This document shows positions 19,954 through 30,609 of a DNA stretch of 64,000 nt, piece by piece. Origin of the DNA: Staphylococcus capitis subsp. capitis (GTDB taxonomy: Bacteria; Bacillota; Bacilli; Staphylococcales; Staphylococcaceae); the NCBI RefSeq assembly GCF_040739495.1, contig NZ_CP145263.1, positions 1,364,001 to 1,428,000 of the forward strand, written 5' to 3'. The notes below the pieces were generated by a model that was not told where the DNA came from, ran no database searches, and saw only the letters and a program-made list of their open reading frames with translations. Position numbers and translations under genes: made by a program. Within the stretch, counting starts at the first letter, position 1, and each line of letters opens with the position of its first letter.

Positions 19954-20934
19954 ATGAAAAAGTGGCAATTAGTCGGTACTACTGTATTAGGTGCTTCATT
20001 CTTACTTGGCGCTTGCGGCGGTAATAATGGAGGTTCTGGTAGCGGAAGTGATCTTAAAGGTTCTGCAAAAGGTGAAGGTTCATCTACTGTAGCTCCTATC
20101 GTCGAAAAATTAAATGAAAAATGGGCGAAAAATCACAAAGACGCTAAAATTTCTTCTGGACAAGCTGGTACAGGTGCTGGATTCCAAAAATTCATTGCTG
20201 GCGAAACTGATTTCTCAGACGCTTCAAGACCTATTAAAGACGAAGAAAAGAAAAAATTAGAAGATAAGGGTATTAAATACCACGAATTTAAAATTGCACA
20301 AGATGCTGTTACTATCGCAGTAAATAAAGATAATAAATTCGTAAAATCATTAACTAAATCTCAATTAAAAGATATTTATTCTGGAAAAGCTAAAACTTGG
20401 AAAGATGTAAATTCTAAATGGCCAAACAAAAAAATCAATGCTGTATCACCTAACTCAAGTCATGGTACATACGACTTCTTCGAAGAGGAAGTAATGAACA
20501 AACAAGATATCAAGGCTGAGAAAAATGCTGATACTAACCAATTAGTTAGCTCTGTAACTAAAAACAAAGAAGGTATTGGTTACTTCGGTTATGCGTTCTA
20601 CGAACAAAATAAAGACAAATTAAAAGAAGTTAAGATCAAAGATGATAACGGCAAATTAACTGAACCAACTAAGAAAACAATCAAAAATGGTTCATATGCT
20701 TTAAGTAGACCATTATTCATCTACGTTAAAGATAAATCATTAAAAGATAACAAAGTAATGTCTGAATTCATGAAATTCGTTCTTAAAGATGAAGGTAAAT
20801 CTGCTGAAGCTAAAGATGAAGTAGCTGCTCCTAAGAAAACTTATAAATCTCAATTAAAAGAGTTAAATAAGTTTTTAGATAAACATCAAAAATCTGATAA
20901 AAAATCAGATAAAAAATCAGACGACAAAAAATAA
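19954..20934 (+). CDS. pstS: Phosphate-binding lipoprotein PstS
   Basis: This 326-residue ABC solute-binding protein has a lipoprotein signal peptide with lipobox LLGAC (Cys21), after which a Gly/Ser/Asn-rich tether starts. GEGSSTVAP near residues 40-50 and GTGAGF near 72-77 are the phosphate-binding loops of the PstS family. The C-terminus is a Lys/Ser/Asp repeat tail ([15 protein letters not shown]). The ATG follows AGGAGGATG. It is the first gene of pstS-pstC-pstA-pstB-phoU and is followed by nested hairpins that probably keep its mRNA more abundant than the permease genes. Confidence 0.95.
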   Translation: MKKWQLVGTTVLGASFLLGACGGNNGGSGSGSDLKGSAKGEGSSTVAPIVEKLNEKWAKNHKDAKISSGQAGTGAGFQKFIAGETDFSDASRPIKDEEKKKLEDKGIKYHEFKIAQDAVTIAVNKDNKFVKSLTKSQLKDIYSGKAKTWKDVNSKWPNKKINAVSPNSSHGTYDFFEEEVMNKQDIKAEKNADTNQLVSSVTKNKEGIGYFGYAFYEQNKDKLKEVKIKDDNGKLTEPTKKTIKNGSYALSRPLFIYVKDKSLKDNKVMSEFMKFVLKDEGKSAEAKDEVAAPKKTYKSQLKELNKFLDKHQKSDKKSDKKSDDKK

Positions 20935-20958
20935 AAATTAGTGTACTTAATATAAAAG

Positions 20959-21102
20959 GGTTGGGAATTTGCAAAAGTATAAGACAAAGTGGAGAACAAC
21001 CACTTTGTCTGTACTTTTTTCTTCAGGGAAGATTATTGAGTTTTTATAAACAATTGATTCATTTGAACTCATCATTCCCTAAAGTAATTCCCAATCTTTT
21101 TT
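20959..21102 (+). terminator. Nested hairpins between pstS and pstC
   Basis: An outer 11-bp stem (GGTTGGGAATT at 20959-20969 with AATTCCCAATC at 21086-21096, then six T) encloses an inner hairpin. The inner stem is GACAAAGTGG with CCACTTTGTC (20983-21009). It can be extended by AAAAGTA/TACTTTT and ends in six T at about 21020. Both look like terminators of partial strength. They would reduce read-through into pstC and stabilise the pstS message, giving excess binding protein. Termination strength is inferred. Confidence 0.75.
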
Positions 21103-21138
21103 AAATTATTTTGGGAGAAATTAGAAAGAGGGATTTAC

Positions 21139-22065
21139 ATGGCTTCACAAACAAATGTTAGAGAAATGATAGCCAAGAATAATGCTAAAAAGGGTGGAGC
21201 AAGTGATAAAATCGTTCCTATCATTTTGGGTATTATTTCAGCTATTTCAATCTTAACCACTATTGCTATTTTATTTACTTTACTCACTGAGACAATCACT
21301 TTCTTTACACGTGTACCATTTTCTAAATTCTTTTTAACAGGAACGTGGAATCCTACGGGTTCAAATCCTGAATATGGCATTTGGGCATTGATTATAGGTA
21401 CATTAAAAATTACTTTCATTGCAACTATCGTATCAGTTCCAATTGGACTAGGCGCTGCAATTTATCTTAATGAATATGCAAGTGATAGAACACGTCGTAT
21501 CATCAAACCAATCCTAGAAATATTAGCAGGTATACCTACGATAGTATTCGGTTTCTTTGCCTTAACTTTTGTAACACCAATTTTAAGAAGTATTATTCCT
21601 GGTTTAGGCGAGTTCAACTCTATAAGTCCCGGTATAGTTGTTGGTATTATGATCGTGCCTATTATTACAAGTTTGAGTGAAGATGCAATGTCTTCTGTAC
21701 CTAATAAAATACGTGAAGGCGCTTTTGGTCTTGGTGCAACTAAATTTGAAGTTGCTACTAAAGTTGTCTTACCTGCAGCCACTTCAGGTGTTGTCGCATC
21801 AATTGTATTGGGTGTTTCAAGAGCGATTGGTGAAACTATGATTGTTTCATTAGCAGCTGGTAGTACACCTACATCTTCATTAAGTCTAACTAGTTCCATT
21901 CAAACAATGACTGGTTATATTGTTGAGGTTGCAACTGGTGACGCGCCATTTGGCTCAGATATCTACTACAGTATTTATGCGGTAGGATTTACTCTATTTA
22001 TCTTCACTATAATAATGAATCTACTTTCACAATGGATTTCAAAACGATTCAGAGAGGAGTATTAA
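21139..22065 (+). CDS. pstC: Phosphate ABC transporter permease PstC
   Basis: This 308-residue integral membrane protein has about six hydrophobic segments and an EAA-type loop (GATKFEVATKVVLPAATSG near residues 200-218) that contacts PstB. Its hydrophilic N-terminus of about 30 residues is usual. It is followed after one base by pstA. It forms the membrane channel with PstA for high-affinity phosphate import. Confidence 0.94.
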   Translation: MASQTNVREMIAKNNAKKGGASDKIVPIILGIISAISILTTIAILFTLLTETITFFTRVPFSKFFLTGTWNPTGSNPEYGIWALIIGTLKITFIATIVSVPIGLGAAIYLNEYASDRTRRIIKPILEILAGIPTIVFGFFALTFVTPILRSIIPGLGEFNSISPGIVVGIMIVPIITSLSEDAMSSVPNKIREGAFGLGATKFEVATKVVLPAATSGVVASIVLGVSRAIGETMIVSLAAGSTPTSSLSLTSSIQTMTGYIVEVATGDAPFGSDIYYSIYAVGFTLFIFTIIMNLLSQWISKRFREEY

Positions 22066-22066
22066 T

Positions 22067-22972
22067 ATGAGTTCAACAACAAATCCTACTAATAAAGCGT
22101 TAATAGATAAAAATAAGGTAGATAAAAACATTTCTACTCGTGGTACTAAGAATAAAATATTTAAAGGATTATTTTTTCTATGCACAGTCATCGGTCTCGT
22201 AGTATTAGTTGCTTTACTAGCACAAACAATTATTAAAGGGGCAGGACATTTAACACCTGAATTCTTTACGAATTTCTCATCTTCAACACCTGCAGATGCC
22301 GGTATTAAAGGTGCATTGGTTGGATCTATTTGGTTAATTGTTACTATTATTCCAATTACTATCATTCTTGGAATTGGTACAGCAATTTATCTTGAAGAAT
22401 ATGCAAAGGACAATATTTTTACAAGCATTGTAAAAATAAGTATTTCAAACTTAGCTGGTGTACCTTCAATCGTATTCGGTTTATTAGGTTACACACTTTT
22501 CGTTGGAGCAGCAGGTATGGGCAATAGTGTCTTAGCTGCTGCATTGGCAATGTCATTATTGATTCTTCCAGTTATCATCGTTTCAAGTCAAGAGGCTATT
22601 AGAGCTGTACCTGGTTCGGTGAGAGAAGCGTCATTTGGATTAGGTGCTAATAAATGGCAAACGATTAGAAGAGTCGTATTACCTGCAGCATTACCTGGTA
22701 TCTTAACTGGGTTTATCTTATCGTTATCTCGTGCATTAGGTGAAACTGCACCATTAGTAGTTATTGGTATCCCAACTATTCTTTTAGCTACACCTTCTGG
22801 CTTATTAGATCAATTCTCTGCACTTCCAACTCAAATTTACACTTGGGCTAAAATGCCTCAAGCTGAATTCCAGAATGTTGCATCAGCAGGAATTATCGTC
22901 TTACTAATTATTTTATTAGCAATGAATGCAGTAGCAATTCTTTTACGTAATAAATTCAGTAAAAAATATTAA
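22067..22972 (+). CDS. pstA: Phosphate ABC transporter permease PstA
   Basis: This 301-residue permease has about six membrane segments and an EAA-type loop (GANKWQTIRRVVLPAALPG near residues 195-215). It partners PstC. The ATG follows AGAGAGGAG at the end of pstC. An 84-bp spacer with a hairpin separates it from pstB. Confidence 0.94.
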   Translation: MSSTTNPTNKALIDKNKVDKNISTRGTKNKIFKGLFFLCTVIGLVVLVALLAQTIIKGAGHLTPEFFTNFSSSTPADAGIKGALVGSIWLIVTIIPITIILGIGTAIYLEEYAKDNIFTSIVKISISNLAGVPSIVFGLLGYTLFVGAAGMGNSVLAAALAMSLLILPVIIVSSQEAIRAVPGSVREASFGLGANKWQTIRRVVLPAALPGILTGFILSLSRALGETAPLVVIGIPTILLATPSGLLDQFSALPTQIYTWAKMPQAEFQNVASAGIIVLLIILLAMNAVAILLRNKFSKKY

Positions 22973-23001
22973 TTAAACTTATAGGGAAATAGTTATTCAA
23001 A

Positions 23002-23034
23002 TAGTCGAGGGTGATACGTATAAAGCCTCGACTA
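23002..23034 (+). other. Hairpin between pstA and pstB
   Basis: A perfect 9-bp stem (TAGTCGAGG with CCTCGACTA) with a 15-base loop lies just before the pstB ribosome site. There is no proper T-run (TATATATAG follows). It may be an mRNA stability or processing element rather than a terminator. Confidence 0.6.
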
Positions 23035-23041
23035 TATATAG

Positions 23042-23935
<894 letters not shown>

Positions 23936-23941
23936 TTATAT

Positions 23942-24589
23942 ATGGCAATCATTAGACATAAATACGAAGGTCAGCTAGATGAGTTAATCAAAGATTTACG
24001 TCGTCTTGGCCTTCGTGTTTATTTTAATATCAAAAATGCATTAGTGTCGTTAAGTGAAGAAAAAAGAACGTTTGCTAGAGAAACCATTGAGAAAGATAAG
24101 GAAATTAATCAATTAGATTATGAGATTAATGAAAAAGTCATTATGTTAATCACTAAACAGCAACCAATTGCTACTGATTTACGCATGATGATGGCAGCAT
24201 TAAAAATTTCTACTGACTTTGAAAGAATGGGGGACAATGCTGCAAGCATCGCACATATACGTCTAAGAGTGAAGATTAACGATGATTATGTGTTTACACG
24301 TTTAAAGACGATGGGTAAGTTAGCAATGCTTATGCTAGAAGACTTAAATACAGCAGTTAAAACCGAGGATTTAACATTAATTAAGGAAATTATTGAAAGA
24401 GATAAAGACATTGATGATTTATACATTAATATCGTTAACACAACATACTTAATTGACAATGATCCATTCGTTGCTGGTCAAGCACATTTAGCTGCTCGAC
24501 ACTTAGAACGCATTGGAGATCATATTAGTAATATTGCCGAAAGTGTCTATTATTATTTAACCGGAGAGCATTACGATACATTTGACTAA
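23942..24589 (+). CDS. phoU: Phosphate regulator PhoU
   Basis: This 215-residue protein has two PhoU repeats of three-helix bundles, each carrying the metal-binding E/D-x-x-D pattern (for example FERMGDNAA near residue 97 and LERIGDHISN near 192). PhoU restrains Pst import and PhoR/PhoP signalling when phosphate is ample. It starts 6 nt after the pstB stop and ends the operon at a bidirectional terminator. Confidence 0.94.
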   Translation: MAIIRHKYEGQLDELIKDLRRLGLRVYFNIKNALVSLSEEKRTFARETIEKDKEINQLDYEINEKVIMLITKQQPIATDLRMMMAALKISTDFERMGDNAASIAHIRLRVKINDDYVFTRLKTMGKLAMLMLEDLNTAVKTEDLTLIKEIIERDKDIDDLYINIVNTTYLIDNDPFVAGQAHLAARHLERIGDHISNIAESVYYYLTGEHYDTFD

Positions 24590-24594
24590 TAAAA

Positions 24595-24637
24595 AAATCG
24601 CCCTTATAGGATAAATTATATCCTGTAGGGGCGATTT
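24595..24637. terminator. Bidirectional terminator between phoU and pepF
   Basis: A long inverted repeat (AAATCGCCC plus TAGGATA with TATCC plus GGGGCGATTT) has A/T-runs on both sides and lies between convergent genes. Confidence 0.88.
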
Positions 24638-24655
24638 TTCATATTCAATTATTCT

Positions 24656-26464
24656 TTATTCAGCTTCAATTTCATCTGTTAATCTCTCTAATTCATCCAC
24701 CAACTCTGAGATATACTTTATTGTAGCTTTTAATGGAGCTTCAGTAGTAATATCAACACCGGCAGTTTGAGCTAATTCAACTGGAGACATACTACCGCCA
24801 GCTTTTAATGTATTTAACCAGTTATCTACAGCTGGTTGACCTTCATTTTTAATTTTTTGAGATACAACTGTACCAATAGTTAAACCAGCAGAGTACGTGT
24901 ATGAATATAATCCCATATAATAATGTGGTTGACGCATCCATGTTAGTTCAACACCATCAGTCATTTCCACCACATTACCGAAGAATGTTTCGTACACATC
25001 TAGCATAATTTTATTTAGGATCGGAGCTGTGAGTGATTCTCCTTCATCTACTAATTGATATACTTTACGTTGATATGCAGCTTCTAATAAATGCGTTACC
25101 ATATTGTGGTAATAAGTTCTTGATAGAATTGAACCAATCACCCAACGTTTGAATTTAGGATCATTACTACTGTTAAATAGGTAGTTAGCCATTAACATTT
25201 CATTCATTGTAGAAGGCGCTTCAACAAAGTACATTGATGCCTCAGATTCCAGTAAATTTTGATGGTCTTGTGCTAATTTAAAATGTCCTGCATGACCTAA
25301 CTCATGAGCAAGAACGAAAGTTTCAGCCATTTTGCCTGTCCAAGAGATAAACACATAAGAGTGCGTAAAGTAAGGGCTCGCACAATAAGCGCCTGTCTCT
25401 TTACCTTTATTTTGTGCGAAATCAATCCAACGATTGTTGTAAGCAGTTTCTAACATATTTACATAATCATCACCTAAAACGTTAAGCGCTCCATAAATAT
25501 ATTCTTTTGAAGTTTCAATAGATATATCAGGTTCATAACTTGGGTCAATAGATATTTTCAAATCTTCAAAGCGCATTTTATCAAGACCATGTACACGTTG
25601 AATGATTTTAGCATATTTCTGCATTACAGGAGCTAAATCACTCATAATGACATCAATTTGACGGTCAAACATATCACGCGTAACTTCTTGTTCTTGAAGT
25701 AAATAATCTATTACGGAGTCATACCCACGTAAATCCGCTTCAATTTTCTCTTGTTGCACTTGCATGTTATATGTAGCTGCCGTTGTATTTTGATATTTAC
25801 GTATAGCATCACTAAATGTTTTAAAACTCTTTCTTCTAAATTCAGCATCTGGATGATCTTCGTATTCATTTTCAAAAGTTGCGTAATCCAATGGATAGGT
25901 AACACCATTATGTTCAAATGACTCGAAGTCTATATCCAAACTTTTAGTAGTGCCATATAATTCAAACGGACTTCTTAAGGTAGGTGTTAATGTGGCAAGT
26001 ACTTGTTCTACTTCAGTTGATAATTGATACGGTTTTCTATCATGTAATCTCTTAAAAAAGTGAGGATAATTAGTTTTTTCTTGTAATTCATTTAACGTTT
26101 CCTCGGATAATGCCAAGATTTCTGAATCTACAAATGATAATAAACCAGCAATTTTTCCAGACATCGTATTAAGTTTAGCATTTACTTTTTGTGCTTCTTC
26201 ATTAGAAGTATCAACACTAACTCTTAATTCAGGATAATTATATAGGCGATCTAATTGCACTAAAATGTCCTCATAATCTTTCAACGCTCGTTCGACATTC
26301 TCAATGTTAGTAAGTTGATTTTTATATTTAGAATTAAACTCTTTAGAAGACTTAAATACTTGATTTAAAGTTTCATAAAATGCTTCATCATTAATAAAAA
26401 GATCTTTGAGGTCCCATGTTTCTTGCTTTGGAACATCTTTTCTTAAAGGTAGACCTTGTGTCAT
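24656..26464 (-). CDS. pepF: Oligoendopeptidase F
   Basis: This 602-residue M3B-family zinc metallopeptidase has the HExxH site in LAHELGHAGH near residue 388 and a downstream Glu in EAPSTMNE. It is a cytoplasmic enzyme that trims oligopeptides of about 7-17 residues. The ATG follows GGAGTGTG. It is a single minus-strand gene between phoU and the membrane protein at 26714. Confidence 0.94.
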   Translation of the reverse strand: MTQGLPLRKDVPKQETWDLKDLFINDEAFYETLNQVFKSSKEFNSKYKNQLTNIENVERALKDYEDILVQLDRLYNYPELRVSVDTSNEEAQKVNAKLNTMSGKIAGLLSFVDSEILALSEETLNELQEKTNYPHFFKRLHDRKPYQLSTEVEQVLATLTPTLRSPFELYGTTKSLDIDFESFEHNGVTYPLDYATFENEYEDHPDAEFRRKSFKTFSDAIRKYQNTTAATYNMQVQQEKIEADLRGYDSVIDYLLQEQEVTRDMFDRQIDVIMSDLAPVMQKYAKIIQRVHGLDKMRFEDLKISIDPSYEPDISIETSKEYIYGALNVLGDDYVNMLETAYNNRWIDFAQNKGKETGAYCASPYFTHSYVFISWTGKMAETFVLAHELGHAGHFKLAQDHQNLLESEASMYFVEAPSTMNEMLMANYLFNSSNDPKFKRWVIGSILSRTYYHNMVTHLLEAAYQRKVYQLVDEGESLTAPILNKIMLDVYETFFGNVVEMTDGVELTWMRQPHYYMGLYSYTYSAGLTIGTVVSQKIKNEGQPAVDNWLNTLKAGGSMSPVELAQTAGVDITTEAPLKATIKYISELVDELERLTDEIEAE

Positions 26465-26713
26465 CAGTCACACACTCCTTAAATTAGAATTACTTATATT
26501 ATACAAAACTCAATTCAGAATAACATTTCATGTGGTTATCTAATAGTTTGTTTATCTAATATATAAGCAGGGAATTAAATATTTAATCTTGTATCATGAA
26601 TAGGCTAGAATTAAGCGTGATTTATAAAACTTTCCTACTTGAGCCTGAGTAGTTTAATGTACATCAATAGTATAATAAAATTATTATTAATTAGAGAACG
26701 AGGAGATAGTATA

Positions 26714-27064
26714 ATGACAATTTTTGATATGCCTAATTATTTATGGATTACTATCTTAGCAATGATTTTGTTAACAGTATTCTGTACTCTTGTTTTACAT
26801 AAATGGTTTTCGGCCGCAATCATCACATTTGTAGTTTTAGCATTATTAGCATTCTTTATTCCAAATTTCCATGATATTTCTTATCAACCTTTGTTAGGTT
26901 ATGCTGCCTTTTTAGCTATAATGAGTTTAATCATAAGTTTCTTATTGTGGTTCTTTACTCGTAAATGGCGACGTGAGCGTAAGAAAAATAAACTTGAGAA
27001 AGAAATTCGTAAATATGAAGATGATGACGATTTTAAAAAGTCGAGACATCGTTTTCGTAAATAA
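26714..27064 (+). CDS. Small membrane protein of unknown function
   Basis: This 116-residue protein has about three membrane segments (about 8-27, 32-50 and 60-82). A very basic and then acidic cytoplasmic tail follows, rich in Arg/Lys and ending in KKSRHRFRK. I chose the ATG at 26714 because GAGGAGA precedes it at the right distance; an in-frame codon at 26639 lacks a site. I do not recognise a family. It is a single gene with its own terminator. Confidence 0.75.
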   Translation: MTIFDMPNYLWITILAMILLTVFCTLVLHKWFSAAIITFVVLALLAFFIPNFHDISYQPLLGYAAFLAIMSLIISFLLWFFTRKWRRERKKNKLEKEIRKYEDDDDFKKSRHRFRK

Positions 27065-27072
27065 AATTTTTT

Positions 27073-27117
27073 AAAGACTCCGCACATTCGGTAATTCGAA
27101 AGTGTTGAGTCTTTTTT
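27073..27117 (+). terminator. Terminator after the small membrane protein
   Basis: AAAGACTC pairs with GAGTCTTT, with extra pairs inside the loop, and a T-run follows. Confidence 0.8.
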
Positions 27118-27242
27118 ATTTAACGCTCTTACTATTAATTTTTTAAAATCACTACTATAATAGAAAGATGATAACAAAAACAATTTAATGTTAAATTTTA
27201 TTATATAAATATTTAATTCATTTAAAGTGGAAGGATGCTTCT

Positions 27243-28250
27243 ATGATGTTTAAAACAATCATTTCCAAAATATTGCAAATGATGATTGTTCTGTTTGTAA
27301 TCACAACGCTCACATTTATTCTGATGAAATTATCACCAGGTAATCCTGTTAATAAAATCCTTCATCTTGATACAACTCAGGTTTCTCAATCCCAAATTCA
27401 AGCAACAGAACAGAAATTAGGTTTAAATGACTCTATATTTGTTCAATGGTGGCACTGGATGAGTCATTTATTACACTTCAATTTAGGTACAAGTTTTCAA
27501 ACTAATGAACCAGTAACACAAGAAATCGCAGGTTATATTGGCCCAACATTGATTATTACCTTTGGCACTCTAATTGTATCTATGATTATTTCTATACCAT
27601 TAGGTATTTTTGCGGCATTAAACTATCACAAAACTTTAGATCACTTGATACGTATTTTTACTTCTCTTTCGGTAAGCTTACCTTCATTTTTTATTGGATT
27701 AATTTTATTATTTATTTTTAATCAAAAACTCAATCTCTTACCAACATCGGAGGAGGGGTCTATAGACATATATGTATTACCTATACTTACAATGAGCATT
27801 GGAATGTGTGCATATTATATTCGACTCATTCGATCTAATTTATTAGAACAATACCAAAGTCCAATTGTGGAAGCCTCTAGGTTACGAGGAATGTCAGAAC
27901 GTTATATTTTATTTAACGACATCTTTAAACCTTCATTACTTACCATTATCCCATTATTAGGTTTATCAGTAGGTAGTTTAATAGAGGGCACTGTAGTCAT
28001 TGAAAACTTATTCGATATTCCAGGTTTAGGTTACATTTTAGTAGATAGCATCAAATCAAGAGACTATCCTTTAATACAAGGTTGCGTTTTATTTATAGGC
28101 TGTTTCGTAGTGATTATCAATACGATTGCAGATATTTTAAGTTTGATGATGGATCCTAAACAACGTTATAACTATAAAGATGGAATAAATATTTTCAAAT
28201 CCTCTCGCCAAAGCCAGCATAGACAAGAAGGTGATCGTCATGAAGCGTAA
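27243..28250 (+). CDS. nikB: ABC permease NikB/Opp2B
   Basis: This 335-residue DppB/OppB-type permease has about six membrane segments, including an N-terminal one at 8-28. Its EAA-type loop (EASRLRGMSERYILFNDIFKPS, near 210-232) is clear. In S. aureus, as I recall, this locus is nikBCDE (formerly opp2BCDF), a nickel importer whose binding protein NikA/Opp5A is encoded elsewhere and which supports urease. No binding-protein gene is present here, which fits. The substrate assignment rests on synteny; an oligopeptide role is the alternative. It overlaps nikC by 11 nt. Confidence 0.8.
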   Translation: MMFKTIISKILQMMIVLFVITTLTFILMKLSPGNPVNKILHLDTTQVSQSQIQATEQKLGLNDSIFVQWWHWMSHLLHFNLGTSFQTNEPVTQEIAGYIGPTLIITFGTLIVSMIISIPLGIFAALNYHKTLDHLIRIFTSLSVSLPSFFIGLILLFIFNQKLNLLPTSEEGSIDIYVLPILTMSIGMCAYYIRLIRSNLLEQYQSPIVEASRLRGMSERYILFNDIFKPSLLTIIPLLGLSVGSLIEGTVVIENLFDIPGLGYILVDSIKSRDYPLIQGCVLFIGCFVVIINTIADILSLMMDPKQRYNYKDGINIFKSSRQSQHRQEGDRHEA

Positions 28251-29075
28251 ACTAGCCAACCGTAATTATATTTTTTATGTGTTTGGTATTTATATCTTTA
28301 TAATCATTGCCTTACAATTATTTGTAAGTCAGACGCAGCTTTCAATGTTCATTTATCAGAGACGTTTAAACCTATAAGCTTCAAACATTTATTAGGCACT
28401 GACGATTATGGTCGCGATTTGTTTAGCCGTCTTATCATAGGTGCTCGTACAACTTTATTCATTACATTACTTACGTTACTTTTTACTATTTTAATAGGTG
28501 TGCCATTGGGTCTTTTGACAGGCTATAAAAAAGGGATTATTGATTCAATCATTATGAGGATTATCGATATCGGTTTAAGTATTCCAGAGTTTGTCATAAT
28601 GATTGCTTTAGCAAGCTTTTTTCATCCAAGTATATGGAATTTAGTCATTGCGATTACACTTATTAAATGGATGAATTATACAAGTGTAACGAGAGGGATT
28701 GTTAATTCTGAAATGAATTATTCCTATATCAAAATGGCTAAACTATTCAATGTTTCAACTTTTAATATTTTATTTAAACATTTATTACCAAAGGTCATAC
28801 CATCTATTTTGGTCATTATGGTAGTTGATTTCGGTAAAATTATATTATACATTAGTTCGCTATCATTCTTAGGATTAGGGGCGCAACCGCCTTCTCCTGA
28901 ATGGGGAGCTATGCTGCAAGCAGGACGAAATTTCATCACGTCTCATCCTATTATGATTATTGCACCAGCCACACTTATTTCAATCACAATATTGTTATTC
29001 AATCTTACTGGTGGTGCAATTCGAGACCGCTTATTAGAGAAGAGAGGTGCCGAGTTTGACTCTTTTAAAAATTAA
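28240..29075 (+). pseudogene. nikC: ABC permease NikC/Opp2C, frameshifted
   Basis: The ATG at 28240 (after AAGAAGGTG) opens an N-terminal membrane segment. The frame runs to a stop near 28375 without permease features. One frame over, from about 28335, the text reads [13 protein letters not shown], then [11 protein letters not shown] and an intact DppC-type permease to 29075 with the EAA loop and [16 protein letters not shown]. One missing base near 28333-28334 (CAGAC|GCAGC) reconciles the two into about 278 residues, the normal length. As read, the permease core lacks its start. This is either true inactivation or a sequencing error. Confidence 0.82.
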
Positions 29076-29835
29076 AAATCTTAACATTAGCGATCTAAAC
29101 GGTACAAGTTTAATTAAAAACCTAAACTTAGATGTTCGCAAAGGAATTTTAAATGTAATTATTGGAGAAAGTGGGGCAGGTAAAAGTCTCACAGCTAGAG
29201 CACTGTTAAATTATTTACCTAAAGGTCTTGATATGAATTTTACGGAATATCAATTTGAGAATAATGAGGCTCGGGACATAAAAAAATTTTTAGGTAAGGA
29301 CATTGGTTATATTTCTCAAAATTACGCTCAAAGCTTTAACGAACATACTCGTTTAGAAAAACAACTCATCGCAATATACCGTACTCACTATGATGCAAGT
29401 CGTTCTGAAGCATTAGAAAAGATAAAGAATGCATTAAAATGGGTGAATTTAGATGATTCTAATATTATAAAAAAATATAGCTTTGAACTTTCAGGTGGTC
29501 AGCTAGAACGCGTATATATTGCTAGTGTACTAATGCTAGATCCTAAACTTATTATCGCAGATGAACCTGTAGCTTCATTAGATGTGGTTAATGGTCATAA
29601 AATAATGCAACTGCTTCAACACATTGTCAAAGATCATCATAATACGGTACTACTTATTACACATAATATGAATCATGTCCTTCGTTATGGAGATTATTTT
29701 ACTGTTATGAAGCGTGGGGAAGTGGTAGAGACTGGTGAAGTTGGCAACCTCTTAGAAAATAGAGTATCTCATTCCTATACAAAACAATTATTAGAAAACA
29801 GAAATACCTTGAGTCAAAGGGAGATAAATGAATAA
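29056..29835 (+). CDS. nikD: ABC ATPase NikD/Opp2D
   Basis: This 259-residue ABC ATPase has Walker A GESGAGKS near residue 38, signature [10 protein letters not shown] near 145 and Walker [13 protein letters not shown] near 165. The start is probably the TTG at 29056, 8 nt after AGAGAGG; an in-frame GTG at 29047 lies within that site. It overlaps the end of nikC by 20 nt and touches the nikE start. It is intact, unlike its neighbours nikC and nikE. Confidence 0.8.
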   Translation: MTLLKIKNLNISDLNGTSLIKNLNLDVRKGILNVIIGESGAGKSLTARALLNYLPKGLDMNFTEYQFENNEARDIKKFLGKDIGYISQNYAQSFNEHTRLEKQLIAIYRTHYDASRSEALEKIKNALKWVNLDDSNIIKKYSFELSGGQLERVYIASVLMLDPKLIIADEPVASLDVVNGHKIMQLLQHIVKDHHNTVLLITHNMNHVLRYGDYFTVMKRGEVVETGEVGNLLENRVSHSYTKQLLENRNTLSQREINE

Positions 29836-30529
29836 TGATAAGATTACAAAACGTCTATTATGAATATAGTAAAAATCATCCAGTACTTAATGGTATTAAT
29901 TTAGACATTAAAGAAAATGAAAAGGTAGGTATTCTAGGCGAGAGCGGGGCAGGTAAAACTACCTAGTTAAACTAATATTAAATGAGATCAAATCTATAAG
30001 AGGTAAAGTTAATGTAGATTCCAAACGTGTATTGCCTATATATCAACATGCATTTGAAAGTTTTGATAGACACTATACAATTCAACAATCATTAGAGGAG
30101 CCCCTTATTTATTACAATAAAGTTAAAACTTCATTTATAAAAGAACAAATTTTAAATTATTTAGATGCTTTTCACTTATCTCATCAATTGTTGCAAAAGT
30201 ATCCCAATGAGGTAAGCGGCGGTCAATTGCAGAGATTAAATATTATAAGAACTTTACTAGCTCAACCAGACATCTTGATATGCGATGAAATAACATCAAA
30301 TCTTGATGTTATCGCAGAACAAAAGGTAATTGATTTCTTATTGAAATCCGAAATAGACATACCTCAAACGATGATTGTTATATCACATGATTTATCAGTG
30401 TTGCAACGTTTAACAAATCGAATTATCGTTTTAAAAGATGAATTAATTGTTGATGATTTCAAAACAAATGAATTATTTGATTCTGAACGTAATGAGTACA
30501 CTAAATTATTAATTGAAACATTTGAATAA
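29835..30529 (+). pseudogene. nikE: ABC ATPase NikE/Opp2F, frameshifted
   Basis: The ATG at 29835 shares a base with the nikD stop and opens [12 protein letters not shown], then Walker A GESGAGKTT, and stops at TAG 29964-29966. From there, another frame continues as LVKLILNEIKS through signature SGGQLQRL and Walker B ILICDEITSNLD to 30529. Restoring one T (ACC TTA GTT in place of ACC TAG TT) gives about 231 residues, normal for this subunit. As read, the nucleotide loop is severed from the rest, so the protein would be non-functional. Confidence 0.85.
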
Positions 30530-30534
30530 TAGAA

Positions 30535-30577
30535 ACTCCCCGCTTAATACATGCTTGATATTGAGTGGGGAGTTTTA
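30535..30577. terminator. Terminator between nikE and the HAD phosphatase
   Basis: ACTCCCC pairs with GGGGAGT, with further partial pairing inside, then TTTTAT. The genes on each side are convergent. Confidence 0.8.
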
Positions 30578-30609
30578 TATTGATTTTTATGTTCTACGAT
30601 TAATACCTC

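Noticed and set aside
19769..19954. 61-residue minus-strand open frame before pstS
   Set aside because: It overlaps the PhoP box and pstS promoter region and has no ribosome site or family.
21462..21899. 145-residue minus-strand frame inside pstC
   Set aside because: A shadow of the strongly coding pstC frame.
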